Assembly (NCBI GenBank): GCA_004298505.1
Contig: SCRO01000078.1
Coordinates: forward strand, 1 to 46,168
Direction: 5' to 3'
DNA: 46,168 nucleotides
Source of the DNA: Rhodanobacter sp.
GTDB lineage: Bacteria > Pseudomonadota > Gammaproteobacteria > Xanthomonadales > Rhodanobacteraceae
Part shown: positions 24,711 through 32,855 of the stretch, piece after piece
How positions within the stretch are numbered: position 1 is the stretch's first letter
Layout of the letters: every line of letters begins with the position of its first letter
The notes under the pieces: generated by a model
Database searches by the model: none
What the model was told of the DNA's origin: nothing
Seen by the model: the letters and a program-made list of their open reading frames with translations, nothing else
Program-made: the position numbers and the translations under genes

Positions 24711-26375
24711 ATGTCCCAAGACAGCCAGATCCGCCGCGACGTAGGCCCGTTCGCCCTGATGCTTACCGGTCTGGGGTCGATCATCGGCTCGGGCTGGCTG
24801 TTCGGCGCCTGGCGCGCCGCGCAGATTGCCGGGCCTGGCGCGATCTGGGCGTGGGTGCTGGGGGCGGCGATCATCATGACGATCGCGCTCACCTATGCCG
24901 AGCTGGGCGCGATGTTCCCCGAGTCCGGCGGCATGGTGCGCTATGGGCATTACTCGCACGGCTCGCTGGTCGGCTTCATCGCCGCCTGGGCGAACTGGAT
25001 CGCGATTGTCTCGGTGATCTCGGTCGAGGCGGAAGCATCCGCACAGTACATGTCGTCGTGGAAGTGGCAGTGGGCGAAGGATCTGTATCACAAGGTCCCC
25101 GGCGGCCAGGGCGAGCTGAGCACCAATGGCCTGTTGATTGCCGCGGCGCTGGTGGTGATGTACTTCCTGTTCAACTTCTGGAGCGTGAAGCTGTTCGCGC
25201 GCTCGAACACCGCGATCACGCTGTTCAAGCTGGTCATCCCCGCGCTCACCGCGGTGCTGCTGATGACGACCGGCTTCCATCCGGAAAACTTCAGCGTCGG
25301 CATCCATGGCGAACTGCACAAGACGGACTTCGCCTCGATCCTCACCGCGGTGGCGATCGCCGGCATCGTGTTCAGCTTCAACGGCTTCCAGAGCCCGGTG
25401 AACCTGGCCGGCGAGGCGCGCAACCCGGGCAAGAGCATCCCGTTCGCGATCGTCTGCTCGATTGCGCTGGCCACCGTAGTCTATGTGCTGCTGCAGGTGT
25501 CTTTCATCGGCGCGGTGCCGCGCGAGATGCTGGCCAACGTGGGCTGGCACGGAATCGATTTCAGCTCACCGTTCGCCGACCTGGCGCTCATCCTCGGGCT
25601 GCAATGGCTGGCCACGCTGCTGTTCATCGATGCGGTGATCAGCCCCAGCGGCACCGGCATGACCTATACCGCGACCACTGCGCGCATGCTGTACGGCATG
25701 GAGCGCAACGGCACGTTGCCGAAGATTCTCGGCACCGTGCACCCGCGCTGGGGCGTGCCGCGTCCGGCGATGTGGGTGAACCTGGCGGTGTCGTTCCTGT
25801 TCCTGTTTTTCTTCCGCGGCTGGGGTTCGCTGGCGGCGGTGATCTCGGTGGCCACGATCATCTCCTACCTCACCGGCCCGGTCAGCGTGATGACCTTGCG
25901 ACGCACTGCGCCGGAACTCAATCGTCCGTTCCGGCTGGCCGGTCTGCCGATCGTGGCCGGCATCGCCTTCATCATGTCCACCGAACTGCTGTACTGGGCC
26001 AGGTGGCCGCTGACCGGTCAGATCATTGTGCTGATGGTGGTCGCGCTGCCGGTGTATTTTTACTATCAGGCCAAGGCCGGCTGGCATGACTTCGCACGGC
26101 AGCTGAAGGGTGCCTGGTGGCTGGTGTGCTACCTGCCCGCGCTGGCCATGGTATCCAAAACCGGCAGCGCCAGGTTCGGCGGTCTGGATTACATCCACTA
26201 CGGCTGGGATCTGGCCGTGGTCGGCGTGATCGGCCTGGTGTTTTTCCTGTGGGGCGTGAAGTCCGGCTGGCGCACGCCATCGGTGGAGGCGGCGCGGCTG
26301 GAGGTCGGTCTCGATCCCGATGCGCCGCTGGTGCCGCCGGATGAGGAAGAGGCTGAGCGGGTTACCGGGCACTGA
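24711..26375 (+). CDS. APC superfamily amino acid permease (YveA/AspP-like)
   Basis: Inner-membrane amino acid:proton symporter of 554 aa with about 12-14 hydrophobic segments. TM1 has the APC substrate loop GLGSIIGSGWLFG (~20-32), and the second half of the fold shows FSFNGFQSPVNLAGEARNPG (~222-241), the usual TM6 glycine-rich loop followed by E-x-R-N-P. ATTARMLYGMERNGTLP and HPRWGVPRPAMWV are also typical. Overall layout resembles the L-aspartate permease YveA/AspP branch, but the substrate is a guess. An acidic C-terminal tail (PPDEEEAERV) is cytosolic. The gene stands alone, behind the res remnant and before the AsmA gene. A GGAG lies about 10 nt before the ATG (GCAGGAGCCTAC-ATG). Confidence 0.85.
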   Translation: MSQDSQIRRDVGPFALMLTGLGSIIGSGWLFGAWRAAQIAGPGAIWAWVLGAAIIMTIALTYAELGAMFPESGGMVRYGHYSHGSLVGFIAAWANWIAIVSVISVEAEASAQYMSSWKWQWAKDLYHKVPGGQGELSTNGLLIAAALVVMYFLFNFWSVKLFARSNTAITLFKLVIPALTAVLLMTTGFHPENFSVGIHGELHKTDFASILTAVAIAGIVFSFNGFQSPVNLAGEARNPGKSIPFAIVCSIALATVVYVLLQVSFIGAVPREMLANVGWHGIDFSSPFADLALILGLQWLATLLFIDAVISPSGTGMTYTATTARMLYGMERNGTLPKILGTVHPRWGVPRPAMWVNLAVSFLFLFFFRGWGSLAAVISVATIISYLTGPVSVMTLRRTAPELNRPFRLAGLPIVAGIAFIMSTELLYWARWPLTGQIIVLMVVALPVYFYYQAKAGWHDFARQLKGAWWLVCYLPALAMVSKTGSARFGGLDYIHYGWDLAVVGVIGLVFFLWGVKSGWRTPSVEAARLEVGLDPDAPLVPPDEEEAERVTGH

Positions 26376-26497
26376 GCCTCTTGAGCGCTGGTCGCACTGG
26401 ATATCCACGTTCACCTAGCTGAAGTATCCAATGAGGTCCAACAAATCGCGGTGGGCACCCAAGCCCAGCGCTTCGATCTGCCTTCTTCGGAAATCGC

Positions 26498-27817
26498 ATG
26501 GGCATTCGTCTGAAAATCTTTCTGATCATTCTCGCCGGGGTGACCGTTCTTGCATGCGCCGCGGGCTGGTATGTGGTGCACAACCCTGACCGATATATCC
26601 CGAAAATCGCAGCGTACTTGCACAAGGATACTGGCTTGCAAGTGCGAATCCAGCACCTCGAAATCCAGGTATTCCCCACCTTGCTGGTCCGGGTATATGG
26701 CCTGGAAATAAAAAATCCGAAGCCGTTTCCCTCCGGCGATTTCTTGAACGTACCCAGGCTCGATGCCACGATTGAAAAACTCCCGCTTCTACACGGCCAG
26801 ATCACGATCCGTTCTTTGCTGTTGCACAAGCCAACCATCGACTTCATTTCCGATCCCGACGGCCTGTGGAACTTCCAAAACCCCTCCAGTTCGAAGAAAG
26901 TGTCCACGCACCTTTCGACGATGCTAATCCCCAGCTTGCACATTGAAAATGGGGTCCTGCGGGGTTCGAACCTGGTAGATCCGACGGACAATCCCGGACC
27001 GGTGGTTCTCGACATCGGCAATTTTTCCGCGCAACTCAACCAGACCTTGCGCAAACCATCCGACGGCTCCGGCCAGCCAGCAGGCCTTGCCGGTCAGCTT
27101 GCGGCGGATACGGCACGTTTCGGTTCGATCCACACGAAAAATCTTCGGTCGCAACTGCGTATCACGTCGAGCCAATTGGTCTTCAGCAACATTGAAACAA
27201 AGGCCTATCGTGGGCAAGCCAGCGGCGACTTTTCGTTGGACTTCGGCGGCAAGAATGCGATGTTCAAAACGGATCTGCAGGCAAATGGCGTCGGAATGGC
27301 GTATGTGTTGGCGGAGTTTCAAAAAGGCATCCCCTCGATCACCGGAGCGATGCAGGCGAAGCTGAGTCTGGCGGGCGAGATCACGCACGCTTCAAGTCCG
27401 CTGACCGGCATTCATGGTACCGCGCAGGTGACGATACGAAAGGGTGAACTGCCGAAACTCGACCAGAACCAGAGCATGATCGCGCTGGAGCGCTTCCGCC
27501 CACCCGGCACGGGTGCTCTGCCGGCCTCGGCATTTTCCACGTTTACCGCCGACATGGAACTGCGGAACAAGCACATCTACAGCAAACGTATCGATGTGAG
27601 CTTCTATGGCACGGACGTGGTGGGGTCTGGCGACACATCGGTGCTGGACGGCGCACTGGACTATCGCGGGGCAGCCACCGTTTTGAAAAAACAGGGTCTC
27701 ATCACCAATTTCTTCGCGCGCATGTTCAAGAAGGCGCAGCAGAAAAATGGACGGCTGACGTTCCCTCTGCGGCTCACCGGCACCCTGAGCAACCCAACGC
27801 TGTCCGTTGTCGACTGA
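26498..27817 (+). CDS. AsmA family envelope protein
   Basis: A 439-aa protein with one N-terminal membrane anchor (IFLIILAGVTVLACAAGWYV, ~6-25) and a long periplasmic beta-rich domain. The AsmA N-terminal block is clear: LHKDTGLQVRIQHLEIQVFP and VRVYGLEIKNPKPF, then LLHGQITIRSLLLHKPTIDF; the C-terminal AsmA_2-like part ends GRLTFPLRLTGTLSNPTLSV. AsmA-like proteins form hydrophobic grooves for phospholipid traffic to the outer membrane. This one is short against E. coli AsmA (617) but typical for small family members. GC content looks lower than in neighbouring genes and codon use is more relaxed, which hints at separate ancestry. No operon partners. Confidence 0.82.
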   Translation: MGIRLKIFLIILAGVTVLACAAGWYVVHNPDRYIPKIAAYLHKDTGLQVRIQHLEIQVFPTLLVRVYGLEIKNPKPFPSGDFLNVPRLDATIEKLPLLHGQITIRSLLLHKPTIDFISDPDGLWNFQNPSSSKKVSTHLSTMLIPSLHIENGVLRGSNLVDPTDNPGPVVLDIGNFSAQLNQTLRKPSDGSGQPAGLAGQLAADTARFGSIHTKNLRSQLRITSSQLVFSNIETKAYRGQASGDFSLDFGGKNAMFKTDLQANGVGMAYVLAEFQKGIPSITGAMQAKLSLAGEITHASSPLTGIHGTAQVTIRKGELPKLDQNQSMIALERFRPPGTGALPASAFSTFTADMELRNKHIYSKRIDVSFYGTDVVGSGDTSVLDGALDYRGAATVLKKQGLITNFFARMFKKAQQKNGRLTFPLRLTGTLSNPTLSVVD

Positions 27818-27964
27818 GCCAGGCGTTCGCTATCGTCTTCGTCAACGTCTGGACTGAACCGTCCCCCGCGAGAGGGTCGCCAAGACCGGCACAATGAGTG
27901 ACCGCCTCGTACCGTTGCGGCACAACACAGACAACCCCGATGTACACCGAGATGGGCAACTGAC

Positions 27965-29050
27965 TTACGCTTTCAACGCCAGCACGTCGCCCAGCAGTGC
28001 CTGCGCCGTGACCTCCGGCCCCGCGCCCGGCCCCTGGATCACCAGCGGCTGGGTGTTGTAGCGGGTGGTGCTGAGCGCGAACTGGTTGTCGGTACCATAC
28101 AGGCGCGCGGCCGGGTGGGTGGCTGCGACCTCGACCAGGCCGACGCGGGCATGGCCGCGCTGGTTGAGTCGGGCCAGGAATCGCAGCACGTTGCCCCGAC
28201 TGGCCGCCTCGGTGTGGCGAACGGCAAGCGGCGCATCCAGTTCCTCCAGTCGTGCCAGGAACGCCTCGCTGCCGATGCCGCGCAAGGCTTCCGGCACCAG
28301 GCTCTCCACCACCACTTCCTCGCTGCTGATCGAGAAGCCGGCGTGGCGGCCGATGATCAGCAGCTTGCGCGCCACGTCCTCACCGGACAGATCCGAACGC
28401 GGATCAGGTTCGGTGTAGCCAAGCTGGCGCGCCTCGCGCAGCAGTGCCGAGAACGGACGACTGCCGTCATACTGATTGAACAACCATGACAACGAGCCGC
28501 TGAACACGCCTTCCAGGGTCAGCAGCGCATCACCGCAAACGCGCAACCGGCGCAGCGTGGACAGCACCGGCAGGCCGGCACCGACAGTGGCCGAATCGCC
28601 GTAATGCGCACCATGCGCCAACGCGGCCTGCAACGCGCGCCAGCCGACCAGGTCGCCGCCGGCCAGTGCCTTGTTGGCGGTGACCACGTGATAGCCGCGC
28701 GCCAGCCATTCGGGGTGGTGCGCGGCCAGCGCGGCGCTGGCGCTGGCGTCGATGATGACCTTGACCGCCGAACCACTGGCATCCAGCGCGGCAAGCAGGC
28801 TGGCGTTGTCGCGTGGGTCGCCGTGCTGGTTCAAGTGTTCGCGCAGGTTGCGCTGGCTGAGTCGGACCGAGTCGGTCTGCTGCCAGCGCGAATTGGCTAC
28901 ACCCACCAGACGCAGCGAGCCGGCGGCCGACGTGTTGAGCAGCTTGAGCAAAGCACCGCCGACCACACCGGTGCCGAGCAGCACGACCGCAATGGAGGGC
29001 GTTGTCCCGCCTTGGGGCCGCACTGATCGTTCGGCCAGTACCGCACTCAT
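27965..29050 (-). CDS. hom: Homoserine dehydrogenase
   Basis: A 361-aa NAD(P)H enzyme reducing aspartate semialdehyde to homoserine, the branch point to methionine and threonine. The Rossmann start is VVLLGTGVVGGALLKLL (~22-38); NKALAGGD (~129-136) and YGDSATVGAGLPVL (~153-166) match the substrate region, and EPDPRSDLSGEDVARKLLII (~217-236) is the catalytic signature. There is no C-terminal ACT domain, so threonine feedback of the long type is unlikely. It is the last gene of metX-metB-hom; its ATG overlaps the metB stop (ATGA). Length and lack of a fused aspartokinase resemble the short monofunctional enzymes in Xanthomonadales met operons. Confidence 0.93.
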   Translation of the reverse strand: MSAVLAERSVRPQGGTTPSIAVVLLGTGVVGGALLKLLNTSAAGSLRLVGVANSRWQQTDSVRLSQRNLREHLNQHGDPRDNASLLAALDASGSAVKVIIDASASAALAAHHPEWLARGYHVVTANKALAGGDLVGWRALQAALAHGAHYGDSATVGAGLPVLSTLRRLRVCGDALLTLEGVFSGSLSWLFNQYDGSRPFSALLREARQLGYTEPDPRSDLSGEDVARKLLIIGRHAGFSISSEEVVVESLVPEALRGIGSEAFLARLEELDAPLAVRHTEAASRGNVLRFLARLNQRGHARVGLVEVAATHPAARLYGTDNQFALSTTRYNTQPLVIQGPGAGPEVTAQALLGDVLALKA

Positions 29051-30234
29051 GCAACCACCTGACGTTTGGATTTCCCCAGCGACACTGCACGCACCAGCGC
29101 GGCGTCCAGATCACGCAGCAGATCGTCGCCATCCTCAATGCCCACCGACACCCGCAACAGGTTGTCGGTGATGCCGGCGCTGCGGCGCGCCTCGGGCGCC
29201 ATCGAGGCATGCGTCATGCTTGCCGGGTGGGCGATCAGGCTCTCTACGCCACCCAGGGATTCGGCCAGCGAAAAATACTCCAGGCCATCGACGAACGCCG
29301 CGATCTGTGCCTCGTCGCCGTCGAGCTCGAAACTCAACATGGCGCCGAAACCCTGCTGTTGACGCGAGGCCAGCGCATGACCGGGGTGGCTGGCCAACCC
29401 CGGGTAGTACACCTTGCGCACGATCGGATGGGCATCCAGTTGCGCGGCGATGCGCTCGGCGTTTTCCTGGTGCTGGCGCAGGCGTACCGACAGCGTACGC
29501 AGGCCGCGCAGGGTCAGATAACTGTCGAACGGCGCGCCGATGAGACCGCTGCAGTTGCCCCACCACGTCAGCTGCTCGGCCACCGCGGCCTCACGCGCCA
29601 CCACCGCGCCGCCGACAACGTCGCTGTGGCCGTTGATGTATTTGGTGGTCGAATGCACGACTACGTCGGCGCCGAGCAGCAGTGGTTGCTGCAGGGCCGG
29701 CGACAGGAAGGTGTTGTCGACCACCAGCAACGCGCCGACCGCGTGTGCCGCCTGCGCCACGTGACGGATATCGGTGATGCGCAGCAACGGATTGGATGGC
29801 GTTTCCACCCACACCAACGCCGGCTTGAGCGCCACGCCGGCCGCCAACGCCACGTTGTCGGTGAGGTCGGCAAACTCGACCTTGAAGCGGCCTTTCTTCG
29901 CCCAGGCATCGAGCAGGCGCCAGGTGCCGCCGTAGCAATCGTGTGCCGCCAGCACGGTGGCGCCGGCCGGCACCAGCTCCAACGCCAGCGCCACCGCCGA
30001 CATGCCGCTCGAGGTCACCACCGCTCCGGCACCCTGCTCCAGCTCCGCCAGCACCTCGCCGAGCAAATCGCGCGTCGGGTTGCCGCTGCGTGAATAATCG
30101 TAGACGCGCTTGCGCCCGAAACGCTCGAAGCTGTAGTTGCTCGACAAGTGCAGCGCCGGCACCACGGCGCCATGCTGGGTGTCGCTCTCGATGCCGGCGC
30201 GTACGGCGCGGGTACAGGGGGCGGAATCGGTCAT
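29047..30234 (-). CDS. metB: Cystathionine gamma-synthase / O-succinylhomoserine lyase
   Basis: PLP enzyme of 395 aa (Cys/Met metabolism family) that couples O-succinyl- (or acetyl-) homoserine with cysteine, or with sulfide, in methionine synthesis. It shows YDYSRSGNPTRDLL (~47-60), SSGMSAVALALELV, the PLP-stacking HDCYGGTWRL region, LVVDNTFLSPALQQPLLLGA and the PLP lysine in HSTTKYINGHSDVVGG (~200-215). Near the end, GGVESLIAHPASMTHASM binds the substrate carboxylate. Two upstream in-frame starts (30255, 30258) exist, but the ATG at 30234 has a GGAG 7 nt before it. Whether cysteine or sulfide is the preferred thiol cannot be told. Confidence 0.94.
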   Translation of the reverse strand: MTDSAPCTRAVRAGIESDTQHGAVVPALHLSSNYSFERFGRKRVYDYSRSGNPTRDLLGEVLAELEQGAGAVVTSSGMSAVALALELVPAGATVLAAHDCYGGTWRLLDAWAKKGRFKVEFADLTDNVALAAGVALKPALVWVETPSNPLLRITDIRHVAQAAHAVGALLVVDNTFLSPALQQPLLLGADVVVHSTTKYINGHSDVVGGAVVAREAAVAEQLTWWGNCSGLIGAPFDSYLTLRGLRTLSVRLRQHQENAERIAAQLDAHPIVRKVYYPGLASHPGHALASRQQQGFGAMLSFELDGDEAQIAAFVDGLEYFSLAESLGGVESLIAHPASMTHASMAPEARRSAGITDNLLRVSVGIEDGDDLLRDLDAALVRAVSLGKSKRQVVA

Positions 30235-30295
30235 CTCAATCTCCAGGACTTTCATCAATCTGTGGATGCAACACGATGTTCTTCGCTACGACTTG

Positions 30296-30368
30296 GTAGG
30301 GCGGGCACTGCCCGCCGCCGCTGGCCGGGATGCATCGTCGAGGAGTTGGCGGGCAGTGCCCGCCCTAC
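30296..30368. repeat. REP-like inverted pair inside the met operon
   Basis: GTAGGGCGGGCACTGCCCGC… (30296-30316) and its inverse ending GCCCGCCCTAC (30348-30368), 31 nt apart, in the 166-nt gap between metX and metB. A hairpin here could shield the metX mRNA 3' end or lower read-through into metB-hom. Confidence 0.8.
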
Positions 30369-30400
30369 GCAGCATAAGTTGTCGTGCATTTCCGTCACTC

Positions 30401-31432
30401 CTATGCGAGCGCCTCGCGCAACAGCGGCGCGAGCTGTTCGGTTTCCTTGAGAAAGGCATCGTGGCCGTACGGCGACTCGACCACTTCGAGCGTGGCCGGT
30501 CCGCGCAGGCGCCGCTGCAGCTCGCACAGGTCGGCCAGTGGCACCAGCCGGTCCGACGGGAAGCCGATCAGCGTGGCTGGCACGGGAACCTCTTCCGGCG
30601 CCACGTCGTGCAGGTCGATCGACTCGGACAAGACGAGGAAGCGCTCGGCATCGAAACGCTCCACGAAGCGACGGCCCTGGTGCTCGAGATAGTCCTCGAC
30701 CGGAAAATGGAAGCGTTCGCCGCGCAACTCGGGCGTACCGGCGAAGCGCCGGCCGAATTCGGCGCTGCCGCGGTAGGTGGTGATCGCCAGCTGGCGTGCC
30801 AGCGCCAGCGCCTCCCCGACCTGGCCGCTTGCCTGGCCCAGCCGCACGATGCCGCGCTGCACGCTGCGCTGGGCGGTGCTGAGCGGATGCGGTCGGTGCG
30901 CGCCGGCCAGCAGCACCAGCCTGCCGACCCGGCGCGGATGCCGCGCCCCGAACGCCAGCGCCACCATCGCGCCGTAGGAAGAGCCGATAAAGGCATGCGC
31001 CTGGGTCACACCCAGCGCCTGCAGCAGTGCGGCCAGCGCGTCGGCCTGGTCTTCGCTGGACACGGCGTCGACACCGAGCTGGCCTGCATCCAGCCAGTCG
31101 ATCGCCAGTACCCGCCAGCGGGCCAGGTCGATCGCTGCGCCGGCGCCGACCAGCGCCTGCCACCAACCCGGCGTTGCGTCTTGGTCCAGCGCGGTAACCT
31201 CGCGGTCAGCCGAGATACCACCTTGCACGATCACGGTGGGCGTGTCTGCCGAACCGCTCCACGAGTAGCTGACCTCGACTTCACGCCTGCCCTCGCCATA
31301 CTTCGGCGTCAGCACCACCGGCCGCGTACCGCGCTGCACGGAAATATCCGGACGGGCACGCAGCAACTCGGGCATGCCGGCAAAGCTGGCATGCAGGTCT
31401 TCGGCGTAACTGGTCTGGCTGTGCAGTGTCAT
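30401..31432 (-). CDS. metX: Homoserine O-acyltransferase (MetX family)
   Basis: Alpha/beta-hydrolase fold enzyme of 343 aa that activates homoserine by acylation; in Xanthomonadales MetX homologues several are known to use succinyl-CoA rather than acetyl-CoA. The oxyanion turn is VQGGISADREV (~69-79), the nucleophile elbow GSSYGAM (~146-152) holds the catalytic Ser, and the Asp/His partners lie in GFPSDRLVPL (~282-291) and SPYGHDAFLKE (~314-324). The frame is open to 31522, but those codons overlap the riboswitch expression platform. The ATG at 31432 has GGAG 8 nt upstream. It is the first gene of metX-metB-hom and is controlled by the SAM riboswitch in its leader. Confidence 0.94.
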   Translation of the reverse strand: MTLHSQTSYAEDLHASFAGMPELLRARPDISVQRGTRPVVLTPKYGEGRREVEVSYSWSGSADTPTVIVQGGISADREVTALDQDATPGWWQALVGAGAAIDLARWRVLAIDWLDAGQLGVDAVSSEDQADALAALLQALGVTQAHAFIGSSYGAMVALAFGARHPRRVGRLVLLAGAHRPHPLSTAQRSVQRGIVRLGQASGQVGEALALARQLAITTYRGSAEFGRRFAGTPELRGERFHFPVEDYLEHQGRRFVERFDAERFLVLSESIDLHDVAPEEVPVPATLIGFPSDRLVPLADLCELQRRLRGPATLEVVESPYGHDAFLKETEQLAPLLREALA

Positions 31433-31442
31433 GTAACCATCT

Positions 31443-31471
31443 CCGGCAGGCATCGCTCTGCGGGGTGCCGG
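31443..31471 (-). promoter_or_regulatory. Hairpin at the metX ribosome-binding site
   Basis: CCGGCA (31471-31466) pairs with TGCCGG (31448-31443) on the minus strand; the 3' arm overlaps the first two bases of the GGAG Shine-Dalgarno (31444-31441). No T run follows, so the riboswitch probably works on translation initiation. Confidence 0.45.
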
Positions 31472-31548
31472 AAAGGTCGCCTTGGTGTCGACAGCAGGTT
31501 GCTGCACAACGCCGACGCCCATCTACCGACAGGTGCACGACACACCTC

Positions 31549-31637
31549 CGCAGGAGTTGGCACCGTGGCGGAAACATTCCGCAGGTTGCCCCGGCTTCAA
31601 AGGGCCTGTCCCTCAGCCGGTCTCGATGAGTGGCTGG
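31549..31637 (-). ncRNA. SAM-I (S-box) riboswitch upstream of metX
   Basis: Read on the minus strand, all conserved parts of the S-box aptamer are present in order. These are CTCATCGAGA at the P1/P2 junction (~31630-31621), GAGGGA-CA-GGCCC (P2/kink-turn), TTTGAAGCCGGGGCAACC (P3 and the GCAACC block), a GC hairpin (TGCGGAA…TTCCGC, P4 region), then GGTGCCAACTCCTGC. S-box RNAs bind S-adenosylmethionine and turn off methionine genes. The aptamer ends ~115 nt before the metX ATG and starts just after a plausible promoter. Exact P1 ends are uncertain by several bases. Confidence 0.88.
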
Positions 31638-31666
31638 ATAGTGACGTCTGGAAGGTATGTTGTCAA
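31638..31666 (-). promoter_or_regulatory. Promoter of metX-metB-hom
   Basis: TTGACA (31666-31661), a 17-nt spacer, then CACTAT (31643-31638). The perfect -35 compensates for a weak -10. Predicted start near 31630 coincides with the 5' end of the SAM aptamer. Confidence 0.6.
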
Positions 31667-31667
31667 T

Positions 31668-31691
31668 AGACGTCTAAACATCTAAACGTTT
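31668..31691. promoter_or_regulatory. Tandem Met-box-like 8-mers upstream of the metX promoter
   Basis: Three contiguous octamers, AGACGTCT-AAACATCT-AAACGTTT, end 1-2 nt from the -35 box. The first equals the MetJ Met-box consensus; the others differ at 3-4 positions. Another AGACGTCA lies in the spacer between -35 and -10. Sites of ArsR-type methionine regulators (SahR/SamR) are an alternative. No regulator gene is nearby. Confidence 0.55.
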
Positions 31692-31899
31692 ATATGCTTG
31701 CTTGCGACGCCCAAGCCGGGTCACAGGGCCGGCCTGGAGCCTGGCCTTTCAGCTGCGCCGTTGGGCAGTCGGAAGCGACCGGGCCTGTCTGGCAGGTGAC
31801 CAGCTGGCGGCCAGCGCTGACACTGCCGGGCTCGGAACCGGCGTTCTGGGTCAGATGGGCAACATTGGCCGCCAACAACGATCCTGCTAACGTGACGCC

Positions 31900-32640
31900 A
31901 TGACTCCCCACCTCAATCGGGCCGCGCTGCAAAGGCGCCTGCATCGCGACGGCTTTGCGTTTGTCAGCGCCGACAACATGCGCCACCTGCTGCCCATGCA
32001 GGACATGAACGACTGGGCTGCTTTCAGCGCCAGCTGGGATGATCTGGCGCCGGACACTTACCTGGCGGCACTCGGCCGGCACCGCCGCCGGCGCCATGCC
32101 ACGTTCAGCATCGGCCAGGACGGCGTGCTGCAGCGCGAGCCGCGCCAACCGCATTGGCAGAGCTCCCTCTACAACGCCTTGCAGGGCGACATCCAGCGCT
32201 GGTTCCTGCCGATACGACCGGCGCTTGCCGAAGGTGCCAGCATGCGATGCATCCTGCACTTCGCGCATGCGCTGTTCGCGCCAATGAAGGTCGGCGGACC
32301 GCAGTGCTGGCACGTCGAGGCCCATCAGTTTCGCATCGAGGCGCGCGCCGACGAGGCCGGTGAGCCCACCCCCGAGGGCGTTCACCACGACGGCGTCGAC
32401 TATGTGCTGGTACTGATGATCGATCGCCGCAATATCGAGAGCGGCACGACCACCATCCACGCCAACGATGACAGCCTGCTCGGCAGCTTCACCCTGACCC
32501 ACCCGCTTGACGCCGCCATGGTCGACGACGCGCGCGTCTGCCACGGCGTGACGGCGGTGACGCCGATCGACCCGGGCCAACCCGCGCATCGCGACGTGCT
32601 GGTGGTGACACTCAAGGCCGTCGAAACACTGGCCGGCTGA
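31900..32640 (+). CDS. 2-oxoglutarate/Fe(II) dioxygenase, PF10014 family
   Basis: A 246-aa cytosolic protein of the 2OG-Fe_Oxy_2 family, which includes Bacillus L-isoleucine 4-hydroxylase (IDO, ~240 aa). The iron triad is H162-x-D164 (GVHHDGVDYVLVLMI) and H215 in RVCHGVTAV; R231 (HRDVLVV) should bind 2-oxoglutarate. SGTTTIHAND (~187-196) is also conserved. The N-terminal half shows a helical DGFAFVSADNMRHLL and RHATFSIG segment typical of the family. The likely reaction is hydroxylation of a free aliphatic or sulfur amino acid; the substrate is not known. It is divergent from the methionine operon and shares its spacer with the Met-box array. The ATG follows GTGACGCC with no strong Shine-Dalgarno. 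Confidence 0.85.
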   Translation: MTPHLNRAALQRRLHRDGFAFVSADNMRHLLPMQDMNDWAAFSASWDDLAPDTYLAALGRHRRRRHATFSIGQDGVLQREPRQPHWQSSLYNALQGDIQRWFLPIRPALAEGASMRCILHFAHALFAPMKVGGPQCWHVEAHQFRIEARADEAGEPTPEGVHHDGVDYVLVLMIDRRNIESGTTTIHANDDSLLGSFTLTHPLDAAMVDDARVCHGVTAVTPIDPGQPAHRDVLVVTLKAVETLAG

Positions 32641-32855
32641 GCCAGTCACGACCTGTCGTTGCGGCGCACGGTCCGGGCTGCAACATTTGCGCGCCGACCC
32701 GCCCAGGCAGGCCATGACCATTGCCGCGAACGTCCTGATCGCCCTGATCGCGCGCGCCGGGCCATGCACGGCGTTCACGGTCGCGCCCGTTACAATAGGC
32801 GGCTTGCGCCGCCGGCCCGTCGTCGTGCCGGCCCACCCCCGATTGGAACTGCACC

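Noticed and set aside
20897-30368. REP-like palindromes as a CRISPR array or as terminators
   Set aside because: Units are dispersed singly or in head-to-head pairs with no regular spacers, and none has a T run.
31433-31522. N-terminal extension of metX
   Set aside because: The extra codons read through the expression platform behind the SAM riboswitch; the ATG at 31432 has a good ribosome-binding site and the family N-terminus.
31690-32778. 362-codon open frame on the minus strand
   Set aside because: Antisense to the dioxygenase, which has a complete metal site; no motif in the antisense frame.
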